From Streptomyces sp. SCSIO 75703 (GTDB lineage: Bacteria > Actinomycetota > Actinomycetes > Streptomycetales > Streptomycetaceae), in assembly GCF_036607905.1 (NCBI RefSeq), contig NZ_CP144555.1, positions 2,046,001 to 2,110,000 of the forward strand: a stretch of DNA of 64,000 nt, in the 5' to 3' direction. A program made the position numbers and the translations under genes. The notes beneath the pieces were generated by a model. The model made no database searches. It was not told the origin of the DNA and was given only the letters and a program-made list of their open reading frames with translations. This document shows, piece by piece, positions 52,216 through 61,508 of the stretch (within the stretch, counting starts at the first letter, position 1; each line of letters begins with the position of its first letter).

Positions 52216-52710
52216 GGGGAAAGCGTACGGGGGTGCTGCCGCACCGGGGCACGAAGCACGGGGCCCACTCGTCCCCGGCCCGCGTCCCGGCCCCCGCCGG
52301 CCGGAGGAGGCCGCCGCCACCGCACCGGCCTCCGCCGGGGCCCGGACCGCGCCGCCACCTCCCGCGGCGCTCGCCGCCGATGCCCGGACAGGGCCCGCCC
52401 ACGGCCCCGGCCGCCACCGCGACCGGACCGGGCGCCGCCGCTCGCTCCGCCCTCCGCCGGGCTCGGCCCCGGGCCGCCGTCCCCGGTCCCGGCGCCCGCG
52501 GGAGCCCGGACGAGGCCGCCGTCACCGTCCCGGCCGCCACCGGGGGCCGGCCTCCCGCCCCGGCCGCCCCCGGGGCCCGCACCGAGCCCCGGTCCCCCAT
52601 CCCCGCCCCCGCCGGGTCCGGGCGGGTCCGCCGTCACCGCACCCGCCCCCGCCGGGGCCCGGGCAGGGCCGACTCCGCACGGCCCCGCCGACGCCCCGGC
52701 TGGGCCACCG
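52216..52710. other. Spacer with degenerate GC-only repeats
   Basis: 495 nt built from recurring modules such as CCGCCGGGGCCCG (52333, 52655 areas), GCCGTCACCG and GGGCCCG. Overlapping open frames on both strands are low-complexity (Pro/Arg/Gly) and have no ribosome sites, so no gene is called. It separates two minus-strand genes and must contain the promoter of the MetE-like gene. Confidence 0.5.
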
Positions 52711-53400
52711 TCACCGTCCCGGGCGTACCGTCAGGTCGTTGACCTCCGCGTCCCTCGGCAGGTCGAGCGCCATGAGGATGGTCGTGGCGACCGACTCGGG
52801 GTCGATCCAGCGCGCCGGGTCGTACTCCTCGCCCTGCTGGCGGTGCACCTTGGCCTGCATGGGGCTGGCGGTGCGGCCGGGGTAGACGGAGGTGACGCGG
52901 ACCCCGTGGGCGTGCTCCTCGTGGCGCAGCGCGTCCGCGAGGGCCTTCAGCCCGTGCTTGGAGGCGGCGTACGCGGCCCAGCCGGCGTGGGCGCGCAGTC
53001 CCGAGCCGGAGTTGACGAAGACCACGTGTCCCTGGGCGGCGCGCACCTGGGGCAACAGGAGCCGGGTCAGCTCGGCGGGGGCGACCAGGTTGACGTCGAG
53101 CTGGTGGTGCCAGGTCTTCGGGGTCAGTTCCCCGACCGGGCCGAGGTCGACGACCCCGGCGATGTGCAGCAGCGAGTCGACCCGGTCGGGCGGCGACTGG
53201 TGGGACAGGGCCCAGGAGAGCCGGTCCGGCTCGGCGAGGTCCCCGACCAGGGTCCGCGCGCCCGGGTAGGCGGCCGCCAGTTCCCTCGCGCGGCCCGCGT
53301 CCCGCGCGTGCAGCACGATCTCGTCGCCGCGCTCGTGCAGGCGGCGGGCGACGGCCGCGCCGATGCCCGAGCCCGCTCCGGTGATCACATGTGTAGCCAT
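52711..53400 (-). CDS. Short-chain dehydrogenase/reductase
   Basis: 229 aa; SDR fold with TGAGSGIGAAVARRL cofactor loop, LVGDLAEPD, LHIAGVV, NSGSGL and the YxxxK pair in WAAYAASKHGLKALADAL. ATG 53400 selected, an ATG 9 nt upstream is an equal candidate. Substrate unknown. Confidence 0.88.
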   Translation of the reverse strand: MATHVITGAGSGIGAAVARRLHERGDEIVLHARDAGRARELAAAYPGARTLVGDLAEPDRLSWALSHQSPPDRVDSLLHIAGVVDLGPVGELTPKTWHHQLDVNLVAPAELTRLLLPQVRAAQGHVVFVNSGSGLRAHAGWAAYAASKHGLKALADALRHEEHAHGVRVTSVYPGRTASPMQAKVHRQQGEEYDPARWIDPESVATTILMALDLPRDAEVNDLTVRPGR

Positions 53401-53427
53401 GCCCGCCATGCTCGCACCCCGGCCGGC

Positions 53428-53967
53428 TCAGACCACGCCGCGGCTCTCCTCCAGGTAGGCGAGCGCGCCGGCCGGCTCCTCGGCGAAGAACACCAGATCG
53501 GTCAGGGGGCGCGGCAGGAAGCCCTCGTCCTCCATGCGGCGGAACTGGGTGCGCAGCCCGTCGTAGAAGCCCTCCGTGTTGAGCAGGACGACCGGCTTGT
53601 CGGTGTGGCCGTGCTTCTTCAGCTCCAGGATCTCGGTCGCCTCGTCCAGGGTGCCGGTACCGCCCACCATGATGACGACGGCGTCGGCCTTCTCCAGGAG
53701 CAGCCGCTTGCGCTCGGCGAGGTCGGCGGCGATCACCATCTCGTCGGCGCCCGCACGGGCCTTCGCGGCGAGGAAGCCCACCGAGACCCCGATGATCCGG
53801 CCGCCGGCCTCCTGGACCCCGTCGGCCACGACCTTCATCAGGCCGGTGTCCGAACCGCCCCACACGAGCGCGTGCCCGCCCTTGCCGATCAGGGTGGCGA
53901 ACTCCTTCGCCGGACGGGTGTAGCGCGCGTCGAGGTCGGCGGCGGAGAGGAAGACGCAGATGTTCAT
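53428..53967 (-). CDS. LOG-family/TIGR00730 Rossmann protein
   Basis: 179 aa. Nucleotide-binding Rossmann-like protein with GHALVWGGSDTGLMKVVADGVQEAGGRIIGV and the LOG signature in the form MVGGTGTLDEATEIL (Val in place of the usual Pro of PGGxGTxxE). Family members hydrolyse nucleoside 5'-monophosphates to base and ribose phosphate, the cytokinin-activating reaction in plants and some bacteria. ATG 53967; weak ribosome site. Confidence 0.85.
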   Translation of the reverse strand: MNICVFLSAADLDARYTRPAKEFATLIGKGGHALVWGGSDTGLMKVVADGVQEAGGRIIGVSVGFLAAKARAGADEMVIAADLAERKRLLLEKADAVVIMVGGTGTLDEATEILELKKHGHTDKPVVLLNTEGFYDGLRTQFRRMEDEGFLPRPLTDLVFFAEEPAGALAYLEESRGVV

Positions 53968-54071
53968 GGCCCAACGGTACGGGGCCACCCCTGGCGGAAG
54001 AAGACCGCCCGCGGGCACCCTGGAGTGACCGGCACCCGAGTGACCGGCACCACGGCCCGAGGAGGACGATC

Positions 54072-54395
54072 ATGACCGAGGGACACCGCATCACGGTCGG
54101 TCCCAGCGGCCGGCACGTGCGCGTGCGCCACGGCGAACTGCTGCTGGCCGAGAGCGACGACGCGCTGGTGCTGCGGGAGACGGGGTGCCCGGACCGGTAC
54201 TACCTGCCGCCCGGGGACGTCCGGCTCGACCTGCTGGCGCCGTCCGGCACGCACACGTACTGCCCGTTCAAGGGCACCGCCTCCTACTGGTCGCTGCCCG
54301 GCGCCCCGGATCTGGTCTGGGCCTACCCGGACCCGAAGCCCGGCGTGGCGGAGATCCGCGACCACCTCTGCTTCTACGAGCCGGAGGTGTCGTGA
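54072..54395 (+). CDS. DUF427 protein
   Basis: 107 aa, single DUF427 domain: RHVRVRHGELLLAESDDALVLRETG, YYLPPGDVRLDLL, TYCPFKGTASYWSL and VWAYPDPKPGVAEIRDHLCFYE. Function unknown. ATG 54072 behind GAGGAGG (54059-54065). Transcribed divergently from the LOG gene and followed by a hydrolase on the same strand. Confidence 0.9.
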   Translation: MTEGHRITVGPSGRHVRVRHGELLLAESDDALVLRETGCPDRYYLPPGDVRLDLLAPSGTHTYCPFKGTASYWSLPGAPDLVWAYPDPKPGVAEIRDHLCFYEPEVS

Positions 54396-54433
54396 GGGGA
54401 TGAACCGGGCACGGTAGGGCAGTCTGCACAGCC

Positions 54434-55216
54434 ATGGACACCATGACGCTTTCACGCGACGGCACCCCCCTCGCCCTGGAGCGCACCGGCCGGGGCCCCG
54501 CCGTCGTCCTGGTCAGCGGCGCGATGTCGACCGGGGCCACGGTGGCCTCCCTGGCCGCGGCGCTGGCGGAGCGCTTCGCGGTCACGGTGTACGACCGCCG
54601 GGGCCGCGGCGCGAGCGGCGACACCCCGCCCTACGCGGTGGAGCGCGAGATCGAGGACCTGGCGGCGGTCGTCGCCGAGGCGGGCGAGGGGGCGTGCCTG
54701 TACGGCGTCTCCTCGGGCGGCGCGCTGGTGCTGCGCGCGCTCGCGGCCGGGCTGCCGGTGCGCCGGGCCGCCGTCTACGAGGTGCCGTACGCGCTCGCCG
54801 ACGAGGCGCTGCGGGGCCGCGCGGAATACACGGCGCGGCTGACCGGGGCGCTGGCGGAGGGCCGGCGCGGGGACGCGGTGGAGCTGTTCCTGCGGCTGAC
54901 CGGCCTCGGCGAGGCGGTGATCGAGGGCGCCCGGCAGTCGCCGCTGTGGTCCGGGATGGAGTCCCTCGCCGCGAGCCTCGCCTACGACGACGCGGTGATG
55001 GGCGACGGGAGCGTCCCGCGCGCGCTGCTGGCCTCGGTGCGGGTGCCGGTGCTGTCGGTCGCGGGCGACGCGAGCCCGGCGTGGCTGCGCGAGGCCGCGG
55101 GGGCGGTCGCGGAGGCCGTGCCGGACGGCGCGTACCGCGTGCTGGCGGGCCAGACCCACCTGGTGGAGCCGGAGGTGCTGGCGCCGGTGCTGGCGGAGTT
55201 CTTCACGGCGGGGTGA
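54434..55216 (+). CDS. Alpha/beta hydrolase
   Basis: 260 aa. Nucleophile elbow YGVSSGG (Ser in GxSxG), oxyanion region VLVSGAMSTG, acid candidate in LSVAGDASPAW and His in LAGQTHLVEPE. Substrate unknown. ATG 54434 is close (38 nt) to the DUF427 stop; possibly cotranscribed. Confidence 0.87.
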   Translation: MDTMTLSRDGTPLALERTGRGPAVVLVSGAMSTGATVASLAAALAERFAVTVYDRRGRGASGDTPPYAVEREIEDLAAVVAEAGEGACLYGVSSGGALVLRALAAGLPVRRAAVYEVPYALADEALRGRAEYTARLTGALAEGRRGDAVELFLRLTGLGEAVIEGARQSPLWSGMESLAASLAYDDAVMGDGSVPRALLASVRVPVLSVAGDASPAWLREAAGAVAEAVPDGAYRVLAGQTHLVEPEVLAPVLAEFFTAG

Positions 55217-55257
55217 GGCGGGCGCGGGGCGGGGCGGGCCCCGGGTGAGGCGCCCGC
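55216..55257. terminator. Weak hairpin between convergent genes
   Basis: GGCGGGCGC (55216-55224) pairs with GCGCCCGCC (55249-55257), with further GC pairing inside the loop. Placed between the hydrolase and mnmA ends. Confidence 0.4.
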
Positions 55258-55270
55258 CGCGTCCCCGCGC

Positions 55271-56401
55271 TCAGGACACCCCGGCCGTCGCGCGCCTGGT
55301 GGAGGCGATCGTCGCCGAACCGACCACGCGGGTGCCGTCGTACAGCACGATCGCCTGGCCCGGGGCGACGCCGCGGACGGGCTCGGCGAAGGTCACCTCC
55401 AGGGCGCCGTCGACCGGTTCGGCGCGGACCTCGCACTCGCCGCCGTGGGCGCGGAGCTGGGCGGTGTAGGTGCCGGGGCCCGAGGGGGCGGTGCCGCACC
55501 AGCGGGGCTTGACGGCGCGAAGTCCGCCGACGTCGAGGGAGGCGGCCGGTCCGACCGTCACGGTGTTGGTGACCGGGGAGATGTCCAGCACGTAGCGCGG
55601 CTTGCCGTCGGGGGCGGGGGTGCCGAGGCGCAGGCCCTTGCGCTGGCCGATGGTGAAGCCGTACGCGCCCTCGTGGGTGCCGACCCGCGCGCCGGACTCG
55701 TCGACGATGGCGCCCTCGGCCTTGCCCAGGCGGTCGGCGAGGAAGCCCTGCGTGTCGCCGTCGGCGATGAAGCAGATGTCGTGCGAGTCGGGCTTCCTGG
55801 CGACGGCGAGGCCCCGCCGCTCGGCCTCGGCGCGGATCTCGTCCTTGGTGGTGAGCGTGTCGCCGAGCGGGAACAGGGCGTGGGCGAGCTGCCGGTCGTC
55901 GAGCACCCCGAGGACGTAGGACTGGTCCTTGGCGAGGTCGGCGGCGCGGTGCAGTTCCCGGGTGCCGTCGGGGCGGACCAGGACCTTCGCGTAGTGGCCG
56001 GTGCAGACGGCGTCGAAGCCGAGCGCGAGGGCCTTGTCCAGCAGCGCGGCGAACTTGATCTTCTCGTTGCAGCGCAGGCACGGGTTGGGGGTGCGGCCGG
56101 CCTCGTACTCGGCGACGAAGTCCTCGACGACGTCCTCGCGGAAGCGGTCGGCGAGGTCCCACACGTAGAAGGGGATGCCGATGACGTCCGCGGCGCGGCG
56201 GGCGTCCCGCGAGTCCTCGATGGTGCAGCAGCCGCGCGCTCCGGTGCGGAAGGACTGCGGGTTGGCGGAGAGCGCGAGGTGGACACCGGTCACGTCGTGT
56301 CCGGCCTCGGCGGCGCGGGCGGCGGCGACGGCGGAGTCGACGCCGCCCGACATGGCGGCGAGGACGCGCAGGGGACGGGTGCGCTGCGGGATGTCAGTCA
56401 T
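55271..56401 (-). CDS. mnmA: tRNA-specific 2-thiouridylase
   Basis: 376 aa. PP-loop ATPase [10 protein letters not shown] (residues 18-27), catalytic Cys in [12 protein letters not shown], and the persulfide Cys in [15 protein letters not shown]. It thiolates wobble U34 of Lys/Glu/Gln tRNAs with sulfur from a cysteine desulfurase; one is encoded two genes away (57219-58388). ATG 56401. Confidence 0.95.
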   Translation of the reverse strand: MTDIPQRTRPLRVLAAMSGGVDSAVAAARAAEAGHDVTGVHLALSANPQSFRTGARGCCTIEDSRDARRAADVIGIPFYVWDLADRFREDVVEDFVAEYEAGRTPNPCLRCNEKIKFAALLDKALALGFDAVCTGHYAKVLVRPDGTRELHRAADLAKDQSYVLGVLDDRQLAHALFPLGDTLTTKDEIRAEAERRGLAVARKPDSHDICFIADGDTQGFLADRLGKAEGAIVDESGARVGTHEGAYGFTIGQRKGLRLGTPAPDGKPRYVLDISPVTNTVTVGPAASLDVGGLRAVKPRWCGTAPSGPGTYTAQLRAHGGECEVRAEPVDGALEVTFAEPVRGVAPGQAIVLYDGTRVVGSATIASTRRATAGVS

Positions 56402-56460
56402 AGCCCCTCAAGGGTACGGGGGCGCGGGAACCGGGGCGCGCGCGTATCCGTTCACGACGC

Positions 56461-57180
56461 ATGGGGGCCGAGAAGAGCACGTCCGGGGACACGGACCGGC
56501 GGATGGGGCGGCGCGCGCTGCTCGTGGGCGGGACGGCGGCGGTGGTGGGCACGGCGGTGCTCGCACGCGAGCGGCTCGCCCGGCTGGGGTGGCGCGTGCC
56601 GGGCGTCGCCAAGCCCCGGGAGGAGGGCGCCGTGGACGACCGGGGCGCCCGGTGGGTGGCCGCCTCGGAGGCCAACTGGCGGCGCGCGGACCGGCCCGAC
56701 GACTACCGCATCGACATGGTGATCGTGCACGTCACCCAGGGCAGTCTCGCGGGCGCGGTGCGGGCCTTCCAGGACCCCGCGCACCAGGCGGCCACGCACT
56801 ACATCGTGGGCCAGGACGGCCGGGTCACGCAGATGATCCGCGAGCTGGACGTGGCCTTCCACGCGGGCAACCGCGCCTACAACGAGCGCAGTGTCGGCAT
56901 CGAGCACGAGGGGTTCGTGGACCGGCCGCGGGACTTCACCGACGCGATGTACGCGTCCTCGGCGCGGCTGACCGCGGGGATCTGCGCGCGGTACGCGATA
57001 CCCGTGGACCGCGAGCACGTGATCGGCCACGTGGAGGTGCCGGGCACCGACCACACCGATCCCGGCCCGCACTGGGACTGGGACCGGTACCTGGGGCTGG
57101 TCCGGCGGGCGGCCACGAGCGCCCCCTCGGACGCGCCGGCCACCACCCCCGGCCCGACGCCGGGCGGCACGGGCGTCTAG
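56461..57180 (+). CDS. N-acetylmuramoyl-L-alanine amidase (Amidase_2), Tat-type signal
   Basis: 239 aa. N-terminus with twin Arg (DRRMGRRALLVGGTAAVVG) suggests Tat export. The amidase domain shows IDMVIVHVTQGSLAGAVRAF, ATHYIVGQDGRVTQMI, VAFHAGNRAYNERSVGIEHEGF and HVIGHVEVPGTDHTDPGPHWDWDRYL, with the zinc His residues in VIVH and GTDHTDPG. It cleaves the peptide stem from peptidoglycan. A short Pro/Thr tail follows. ATG 56461, 59 nt from the mnmA start on the other strand. Confidence 0.92.
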   Translation: MGAEKSTSGDTDRRMGRRALLVGGTAAVVGTAVLARERLARLGWRVPGVAKPREEGAVDDRGARWVAASEANWRRADRPDDYRIDMVIVHVTQGSLAGAVRAFQDPAHQAATHYIVGQDGRVTQMIRELDVAFHAGNRAYNERSVGIEHEGFVDRPRDFTDAMYASSARLTAGICARYAIPVDREHVIGHVEVPGTDHTDPGPHWDWDRYLGLVRRAATSAPSDAPATTPGPTPGGTGV

Positions 57181-57218
57181 GTGTGCTGTTCCGGGACCGC
57201 CCGGTGGGGTGGTCCCCG

Positions 57219-58388
57219 CTACGTCAGTCCCGCCGCGCGGGCCCGTTCCACGGCCGGGCCGATGGCCTTGCCGACCGCCTCGACGTCGGCCGCGGTGGAG
57301 GTGTGGCCGAGGGAGAAGCGCAGGGTGCCGCGGGCCAGCGCCGGATCGGTGCCGGTGGCCAGCAGGACGTGGCTGGGCTGGGCGACACCGGCGGTGCAGG
57401 CGGAGCCGGTGGAACACTCGATGCCCTGGGCGTCGAGCAGGAGCAGCAGGGAGTCGCCCTCGCAGCCGGGGAAGGTGAAGTGGGCGTTGGCGGGCAGCCG
57501 GCCGTCCGGCGCCGGATCGCCGCCGAGGATCGCGTCGGGCACCGCGGTGCGCACCGCCTCGACCAGGTCGTCGCGCAGGGCGCCGATCTCGCGGGCGAAC
57601 CACGCGCGCCGCTCGGTGGCGAGGCGGGCGGCGACCGCGAAGGAGGCGACGGCGGGGACGTCGAGGGTGCCGGAGCGGACGTGGCGCTCCTGGCCGCCGC
57701 CGTGCAGCACGGGGACGGGGGCGTGGGCGCGGCCCAGCAGCAGGGCGCCGATGCCGTAGGGACCGCCGATCTTGTGGCTGGAGACGGTCATCGCGGCGAG
57801 CCCGGAATCGGCGAAGCCGACCGGGACCTGGCCCACCGCCTGGACCGCGTCGGCGTGCAGCGGCACCCCGAACTCGGCGGCCACCTCGGCGAGTTCGCGC
57901 ACCGGCATGAGGGTGCCGATCTCGTTGTTGGCCCACATGACGGTGGCCAGGGCGACGTCGCCGGGGTCACGGGCGATGGCCTCGCGCAGCGCCTCGGGGT
58001 GGACCCGGCCGTGGGAGTCGACGGGCAGGTACTCGACGGTGGCGCCCTCGTGCTCGCCGAGCCAGTCCACCGCGTCCAGCACGGCGTGGTGCTCGACGGG
58101 GCTGGCCAGCACGCGGGTGCGTGCCGGGTCGGCGTCGCGGCGGGACCAGTACAGGCCCTTGACGGCGAGGTTGTCGGCCTCGGTGCCGCCGGAGGTGAGG
58201 ACGACCTCGCTGGGGCGGGCGCCGAGGGCGTCGGCGAGGGTCTCGCGGGCCTCCTCGACGGTGCGCCGGGCACGGCGGCCGGACGCGTGGAGGGAGGAGG
58301 CGTTGCCGGTGACGCCCACCTGCGCGGTGAGTGCCTCGACGGCCTCGGGAAGCATCGGCGTGGTCGCGGCGTGGTCGAGGTAAGCCAT
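57219..58388 (-). CDS. Cysteine desulfurase (NifS/IscS type)
   Basis: 389-aa PLP enzyme. [18 protein letters not shown] start, [22 protein letters not shown], the PLP lysine in [10 protein letters not shown] and the catalytic Cys in STGSACTAG. It supplies sulfur to Fe-S assembly and to MnmA, encoded nearby. ATG 58388; another frame start at 58412 adds eight residues. Confidence 0.93.
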   Translation of the reverse strand: MAYLDHAATTPMLPEAVEALTAQVGVTGNASSLHASGRRARRTVEEARETLADALGARPSEVVLTSGGTEADNLAVKGLYWSRRDADPARTRVLASPVEHHAVLDAVDWLGEHEGATVEYLPVDSHGRVHPEALREAIARDPGDVALATVMWANNEIGTLMPVRELAEVAAEFGVPLHADAVQAVGQVPVGFADSGLAAMTVSSHKIGGPYGIGALLLGRAHAPVPVLHGGGQERHVRSGTLDVPAVASFAVAARLATERRAWFAREIGALRDDLVEAVRTAVPDAILGGDPAPDGRLPANAHFTFPGCEGDSLLLLLDAQGIECSTGSACTAGVAQPSHVLLATGTDPALARGTLRFSLGHTSTAADVEAVGKAIGPAVERARAAGLT

Positions 58389-58455
58389 GGTGACCCCGAT
58401 TCTACGGGGCACGCCGTCATGGCCCGGGGCCGAGGGCGCACTCTCGGCCGCCGGC

Positions 58456-58722
58456 TCACAGACTCCACGAGAGGGTGTGGTCCGCGGCCGTGACGGCGGC
58501 GAGCACCAGCAGGTCGGCGATGCCCAGGCCGAGGCCGAGCAGCGCCCGGCCGCGCCGGGCGGTGCCCCGCGCCAGGGCGACGCCGGCCAGCGCGATGGCG
58601 AGCGGGCCGAGGACGACGTTGAGCACGAGCAGGCCGAGGAGGCCGAGGACGAAGGAGGCGACGGCCATGCCGTCGGCGTCCCGGACGCCGGTGGGCGATC
58701 CGGCCGGTGCGGTGAGCCGCAT
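58456..58722 (-). CDS. DUF4190-type small membrane protein
   Basis: 88 aa; ATG 58722 with AGGGAGAA 5-8 nt upstream. Two hydrophobic segments with the family pattern [37 protein letters not shown] and [15 protein letters not shown]. Function unknown. Part of a small pair with the 53-aa membrane protein next to it. Confidence 0.8.
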   Translation of the reverse strand: MRLTAPAGSPTGVRDADGMAVASFVLGLLGLLVLNVVLGPLAIALAGVALARGTARRGRALLGLGLGIADLLVLAAVTAADHTLSWSL

Positions 58723-58742
58723 GGGGTTCTCCCTGGCGGTGG

Positions 58743-58766
58743 GCGGGGCCCGGTGCCGGGCCCCGC
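58743..58766 (-). terminator. Hairpin between the two small membrane-protein genes
   Basis: GCGGGGCCCGG (58743-58753) pairs perfectly with CCGGGCCCCGC (58756-58766), with the physical loop of a few bases; 18 nt from the upstream gene's stop. Confidence 0.6.
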
Positions 58767-58783
58767 GGGCGGTCGGTGGGCGG

Positions 58784-58945
58784 TCAGTGGGCGGAGCGGT
58801 CGCGGCCGTGCCGCTCGCGGACCGCGAAGGCGACCAGCCAGACGGCGACGGCCAGAGCGCCGGCGGCGGAGAGGGCGAGCGGCGCGTGGGCGACGGTGCC
58901 CAGCACGACGCCGAGGAGCAGGAGCGCGACGACGAGGAACAGCAC
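58784..58945 (-). CDS. Small two-span membrane protein, 53 aa
   Basis: 53 aa from GTG 58945 with GAAAGGGGA 8 nt upstream. Sequence is nearly all membrane: [37 protein letters not shown], then a charged end [11 protein letters not shown]. It is divergent from the TetR gene, whose repeat-type operator overlaps its ribosome site, so it may be the regulator's target. Confidence 0.72.
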   Translation of the reverse strand: MLFLVVALLLLGVVLGTVAHAPLALSAAGALAVAVWLVAFAVRERHGRDRSAH

Positions 58946-58954
58946 GGCGCGGGT

Positions 58955-59043
58955 CCCCTTTCCGGTGAACGGTTCGCGTAACAGTTGTTCACTGACTACC
59001 CAGTCTAACGCCGGGGACGACTTTCCCCTTCCGGAGAACGGTT
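58955..59043. promoter_or_regulatory. Two-copy operator-like repeat between membrane gene and tetR
   Basis: CCCCTTTCCGGTGAACGGTT (58955-58974) and CCCCTTCCGGAGAACGGTT (59025-59043) are near-identical direct repeats, one T shorter and with one T/A difference. The first covers the ribosome site of the small membrane gene, the second lies 15-33 nt before the TetR start. Their placement points to autoregulation. Confidence 0.55.
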
Positions 59044-59057
59044 GTTGACTGCATGGC

Positions 59058-59738
59058 ATGAGCCACACGCCCGTCACCCGGCAGGCCCAAAAGCAGCGGA
59101 CCCGCGAGGCGCTCCTGGCGGCGGCGCTCGGCCTGCTGGAGGAACAGAGCCTGAGCGGTCTGGGCCTGCGGGAGGTCACCCGGGCGGCGGGCGTCGCGCC
59201 GACCGCCTTCTACCGGCACTTCGCCTCCACGGCCGATCTCGGCGTGGCCCTGGTGGAGGAGGCGCTGGGCGGTCTGGGTCCGCTGATCCGCTCGACGCTG
59301 TCGCCGGCGGCGGACGGGGAGGAACGGATCACGCGGGCGGTCGCGCTGGTGGCCGGCCATGTGGCGGCGCACCCGGCGCACGTGCGGTTCGTGGCGCGGG
59401 AGCGGCACGGTGGGGTGCGGCCGGTGCGGGAGGCGATCCGGGAGCGACTGGCCCGCTTCGCCGGGGAGGTGGCGGCCGAGCTGGCCCGGGACGCGGAGTC
59501 GGCGGGGTGGAGCGGGGAGGACCTGGCGATGCTGGCCGGTCTCTACGTCGACCAGATGCTGGCCATCGCCTCGCTCTTCCTGGAGGCCCGGGAGGCGGAG
59601 GACGGCGCGGAGGACGGCGCGGAGGCCCCGGCGACTTCGAACGCCCCGGACGCCCCGGAACGGTACCGGCGGGCCGCCGAGACGGCGGCCCGCCGGATGC
59701 GGCTGATCGGCATCGGCCGCCGCCACTGGCTGGACTGA
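59058..59738 (+). CDS. TetR-family regulator
   Basis: 226 aa. N-terminal helix-turn-helix TREALLAAALGLLEEQSLSGLGLREVTRAAGVAPTAFYRHFAS, with C-terminal ligand-binding all-helical domain (HPAHVRFVARERHGGVRPVREAI). Resembles FabR-like TetR proteins involved in lipid control, uncertain. ATG 59058. Divergent from the 53-aa membrane protein. Confidence 0.88.
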   Translation: MSHTPVTRQAQKQRTREALLAAALGLLEEQSLSGLGLREVTRAAGVAPTAFYRHFASTADLGVALVEEALGGLGPLIRSTLSPAADGEERITRAVALVAGHVAAHPAHVRFVARERHGGVRPVREAIRERLARFAGEVAAELARDAESAGWSGEDLAMLAGLYVDQMLAIASLFLEAREAEDGAEDGAEAPATSNAPDAPERYRRAAETAARRMRLIGIGRRHWLD

Positions 59739-59741
59739 GCG

Positions 59742-59771
59742 GGCGCCGGCCGGTCCCCGCGGCCGGCGCCC
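59742..59771 (+). terminator. Terminator between tetR and thioesterase genes
   Basis: GGGCGCCGGCC (59742-59752) pairs with GGCCGGCGCCC (59761-59771); it serves both convergent genes. Confidence 0.7.
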
Positions 59772-59776
59772 CCGGC

Positions 59777-60637
59777 TCAGCCGAGCCGGACCCGGGCGAG
59801 CTGGCGGGACTGGGCCACCAGCCGGTCGGCGCTGTCCCAGACCTCCGCGTCCTCCTCCAGGAAGCCGCCGGCGAGGTTGCGGGTGGTGATGGAGACGCGC
59901 AGCGGACCCGGCGCCGGACGGGCGCGGACGTGCGCGGTCAGCTCGACCGTGGGCACCCAGCCGGTGAGCCCCAGCTCGAAGGCGGTCGGCGGCAGCGCGT
60001 CCACCGCGAGGAGCAGCGAGAGCGGGTCGGCGTCCCGCCCGTCGGCCAGCCCGAACCAGGCCCGCATCTCGCCCTTGCCGGAGGGCTGCCCGAGCGCCCA
60101 GCCCAGCGTGGCCGGGTCCAGCTTGAGCATCAGCCGGTCGGCGATGGCCGAACCGCCCTCGACCGGGGCGGGGCCGTCGTCGGGGCCCAGACAGCGCGCG
60201 AGCGGCGGCAGCTCCGGCGGCTCGGCGGAGGTGCGGACGTCGTCGGGGAGGTCGCCCAGATCGCCGTAGGAGGCGAGGACGCGGATGCGCTCGACCTCCT
60301 CGCCGTGGTCGTCGTACTGGACGAGGGACGCCTGTCCGGTGGAGAGGGTGCGGCCGGTGCGCACGGTCTCGGTGCGCACCACGGCGGGTCCGGGCCGGGA
60401 CGCGGTGAGGTAGTGCGCGGAGACGGTGAAGGGGTCGGGGTGCGGCAGGGCGTCGGCGAGGGCGCGGCCCAGGACGGCCAGCAGGTAGCCGCCGTTGACG
60501 GCGTTGACGATGGTCCAGCCGGCGGAGAGGTCGGTGTCGTAGACGCCGGGGGCCCGTCGGGTGACGGCGGTGTCGCGGTCGAACTCGCTGGCGCCGATGG
60601 TGGCCCGCACATCCGGTGCGGAGGCTGCTTCTGGCAT
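59777..60637 (-). CDS. Thioesterase-family (double hotdog) protein
   Basis: 286 aa. TesB/acyl-CoA thioesterase-like double-hotdog layout: SAGWTIVNAVNGGYLLAVLGRAL, ADALPHPDPFTVSAHYLTASRPGPAVV and the second half LSLLLAVDALPPTAFELGLTGWVPTVELTAHVRARP. Substrate and exact activity unknown. ATG 60637; a TAGTAT -10-like box is on the minus strand at 60665-60660. Confidence 0.82.
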   Translation of the reverse strand: MPEAASAPDVRATIGASEFDRDTAVTRRAPGVYDTDLSAGWTIVNAVNGGYLLAVLGRALADALPHPDPFTVSAHYLTASRPGPAVVRTETVRTGRTLSTGQASLVQYDDHGEEVERIRVLASYGDLGDLPDDVRTSAEPPELPPLARCLGPDDGPAPVEGGSAIADRLMLKLDPATLGWALGQPSGKGEMRAWFGLADGRDADPLSLLLAVDALPPTAFELGLTGWVPTVELTAHVRARPAPGPLRVSITTRNLAGGFLEEDAEVWDSADRLVAQSRQLARVRLG

Positions 60638-60769
60638 GGCTGCACCGTACAACAGGAAAATACTAAGCGGTAGCTTTGGTATCGAGAGCGCCCGCGGGCC
60701 GCTTCGGGGCCACCGGGGGTGCCGCTTCGGGGCCCCGGGACCGGTCCGGCGGAGCCGGCCCCGGGCGGT

Positions 60770-61435
60770 TCAGTCGCCGTCGCCCTCCACCGCCGTCGAC
60801 CTGCGGTTCCAGGCGCGGGGCGCCCGCCAGTGGTAGCGCAGCGCGAGCAGCCGCAGGGCGAAGGCGGTGATGACGGCGAGGGCGCTGGTGAGCGGGTTCA
60901 GCGCCTCGAAGCGGATGCACAGGGCGACCATGGCGGCGCCGACGATGGCCGGGACCGCGTACAGGTCGCGGTCCCAGCGCAGCAGCGAGGGCACCTCGTT
61001 GGCGAGCACGTCGCGCAGCACGCCGCCGCCGACCGCGGTGGCGAGGCCCAGGCAGGCGGACGCGGTCAGGCCCAGCCCGTAGTCGTACGCCTTGGCGGTG
61101 CCGGCGACGCAGAACAGTCCGAGGCCGGCCGCGTCGAAGACGTTCACGCCGGTCTGGATGCGCTCCACGTGCGGGTGCAGGAAGAAGACCAGCAGGGTGG
61201 CGAGGAGCGGGGTGAGGAAGTACCCGAGGTCGGTGAAGGCCGCGGGCGGCACGGCCCCGATCACCAGGTCCCGGAAGAGCCCGCCGCCCAGCGCGGTGAC
61301 CTCGGCGAGGACGGCGATGCCGAAGACGTCGAAGTTCTTGCGGACGGCCAGCAGCGCGCCGGAGATGGCGAAGACGAAGATGCCGATCAGGTCGAGCGTG
61401 TGCTGGACGGTGGGGCTGAAGAGTTGCTCGTACAC
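60770..61435 (-). CDS. TRIC/YadS-type channel family membrane protein
   Basis: 221 aa with seven predicted spans in two repeats, each with the conserved GGGxxRD motif (ALGGGLFRDLVIG and AVGGGVLRDVLANE). Known members are glycine or cation channels. GTG 61435. C-terminal basic tail follows the last span. Confidence 0.9.
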   Translation of the reverse strand: MYEQLFSPTVQHTLDLIGIFVFAISGALLAVRKNFDVFGIAVLAEVTALGGGLFRDLVIGAVPPAAFTDLGYFLTPLLATLLVFFLHPHVERIQTGVNVFDAAGLGLFCVAGTAKAYDYGLGLTASACLGLATAVGGGVLRDVLANEVPSLLRWDRDLYAVPAIVGAAMVALCIRFEALNPLTSALAVITAFALRLLALRYHWRAPRAWNRRSTAVEGDGD

Positions 61436-61456
61436 CGGGACATTCTCCCGCGACGC

Positions 61457-61493
61457 CGAACCCCCGGCCGTATGTGCTAAGGCCGGGGGTTCG
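61457..61493 (-). terminator. Terminator of the opp operon
   Basis: CGAACCCCCGGCC (61457-61469) pairs with GGCCGGGGGTTCG (61481-61493), 13 bp, 11-nt loop; 15 nt past the oppF stop. Confidence 0.82.
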
Positions 61494-61508
61494 ACGGTGA
61501 GAGGTCGC

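Noticed and set aside
52212..52637. Minus-strand frame in the GC repeat region before the MetE-like gene
   Set aside because: Gly/Arg-only low complexity, no ribosome site, produced by the repeats.
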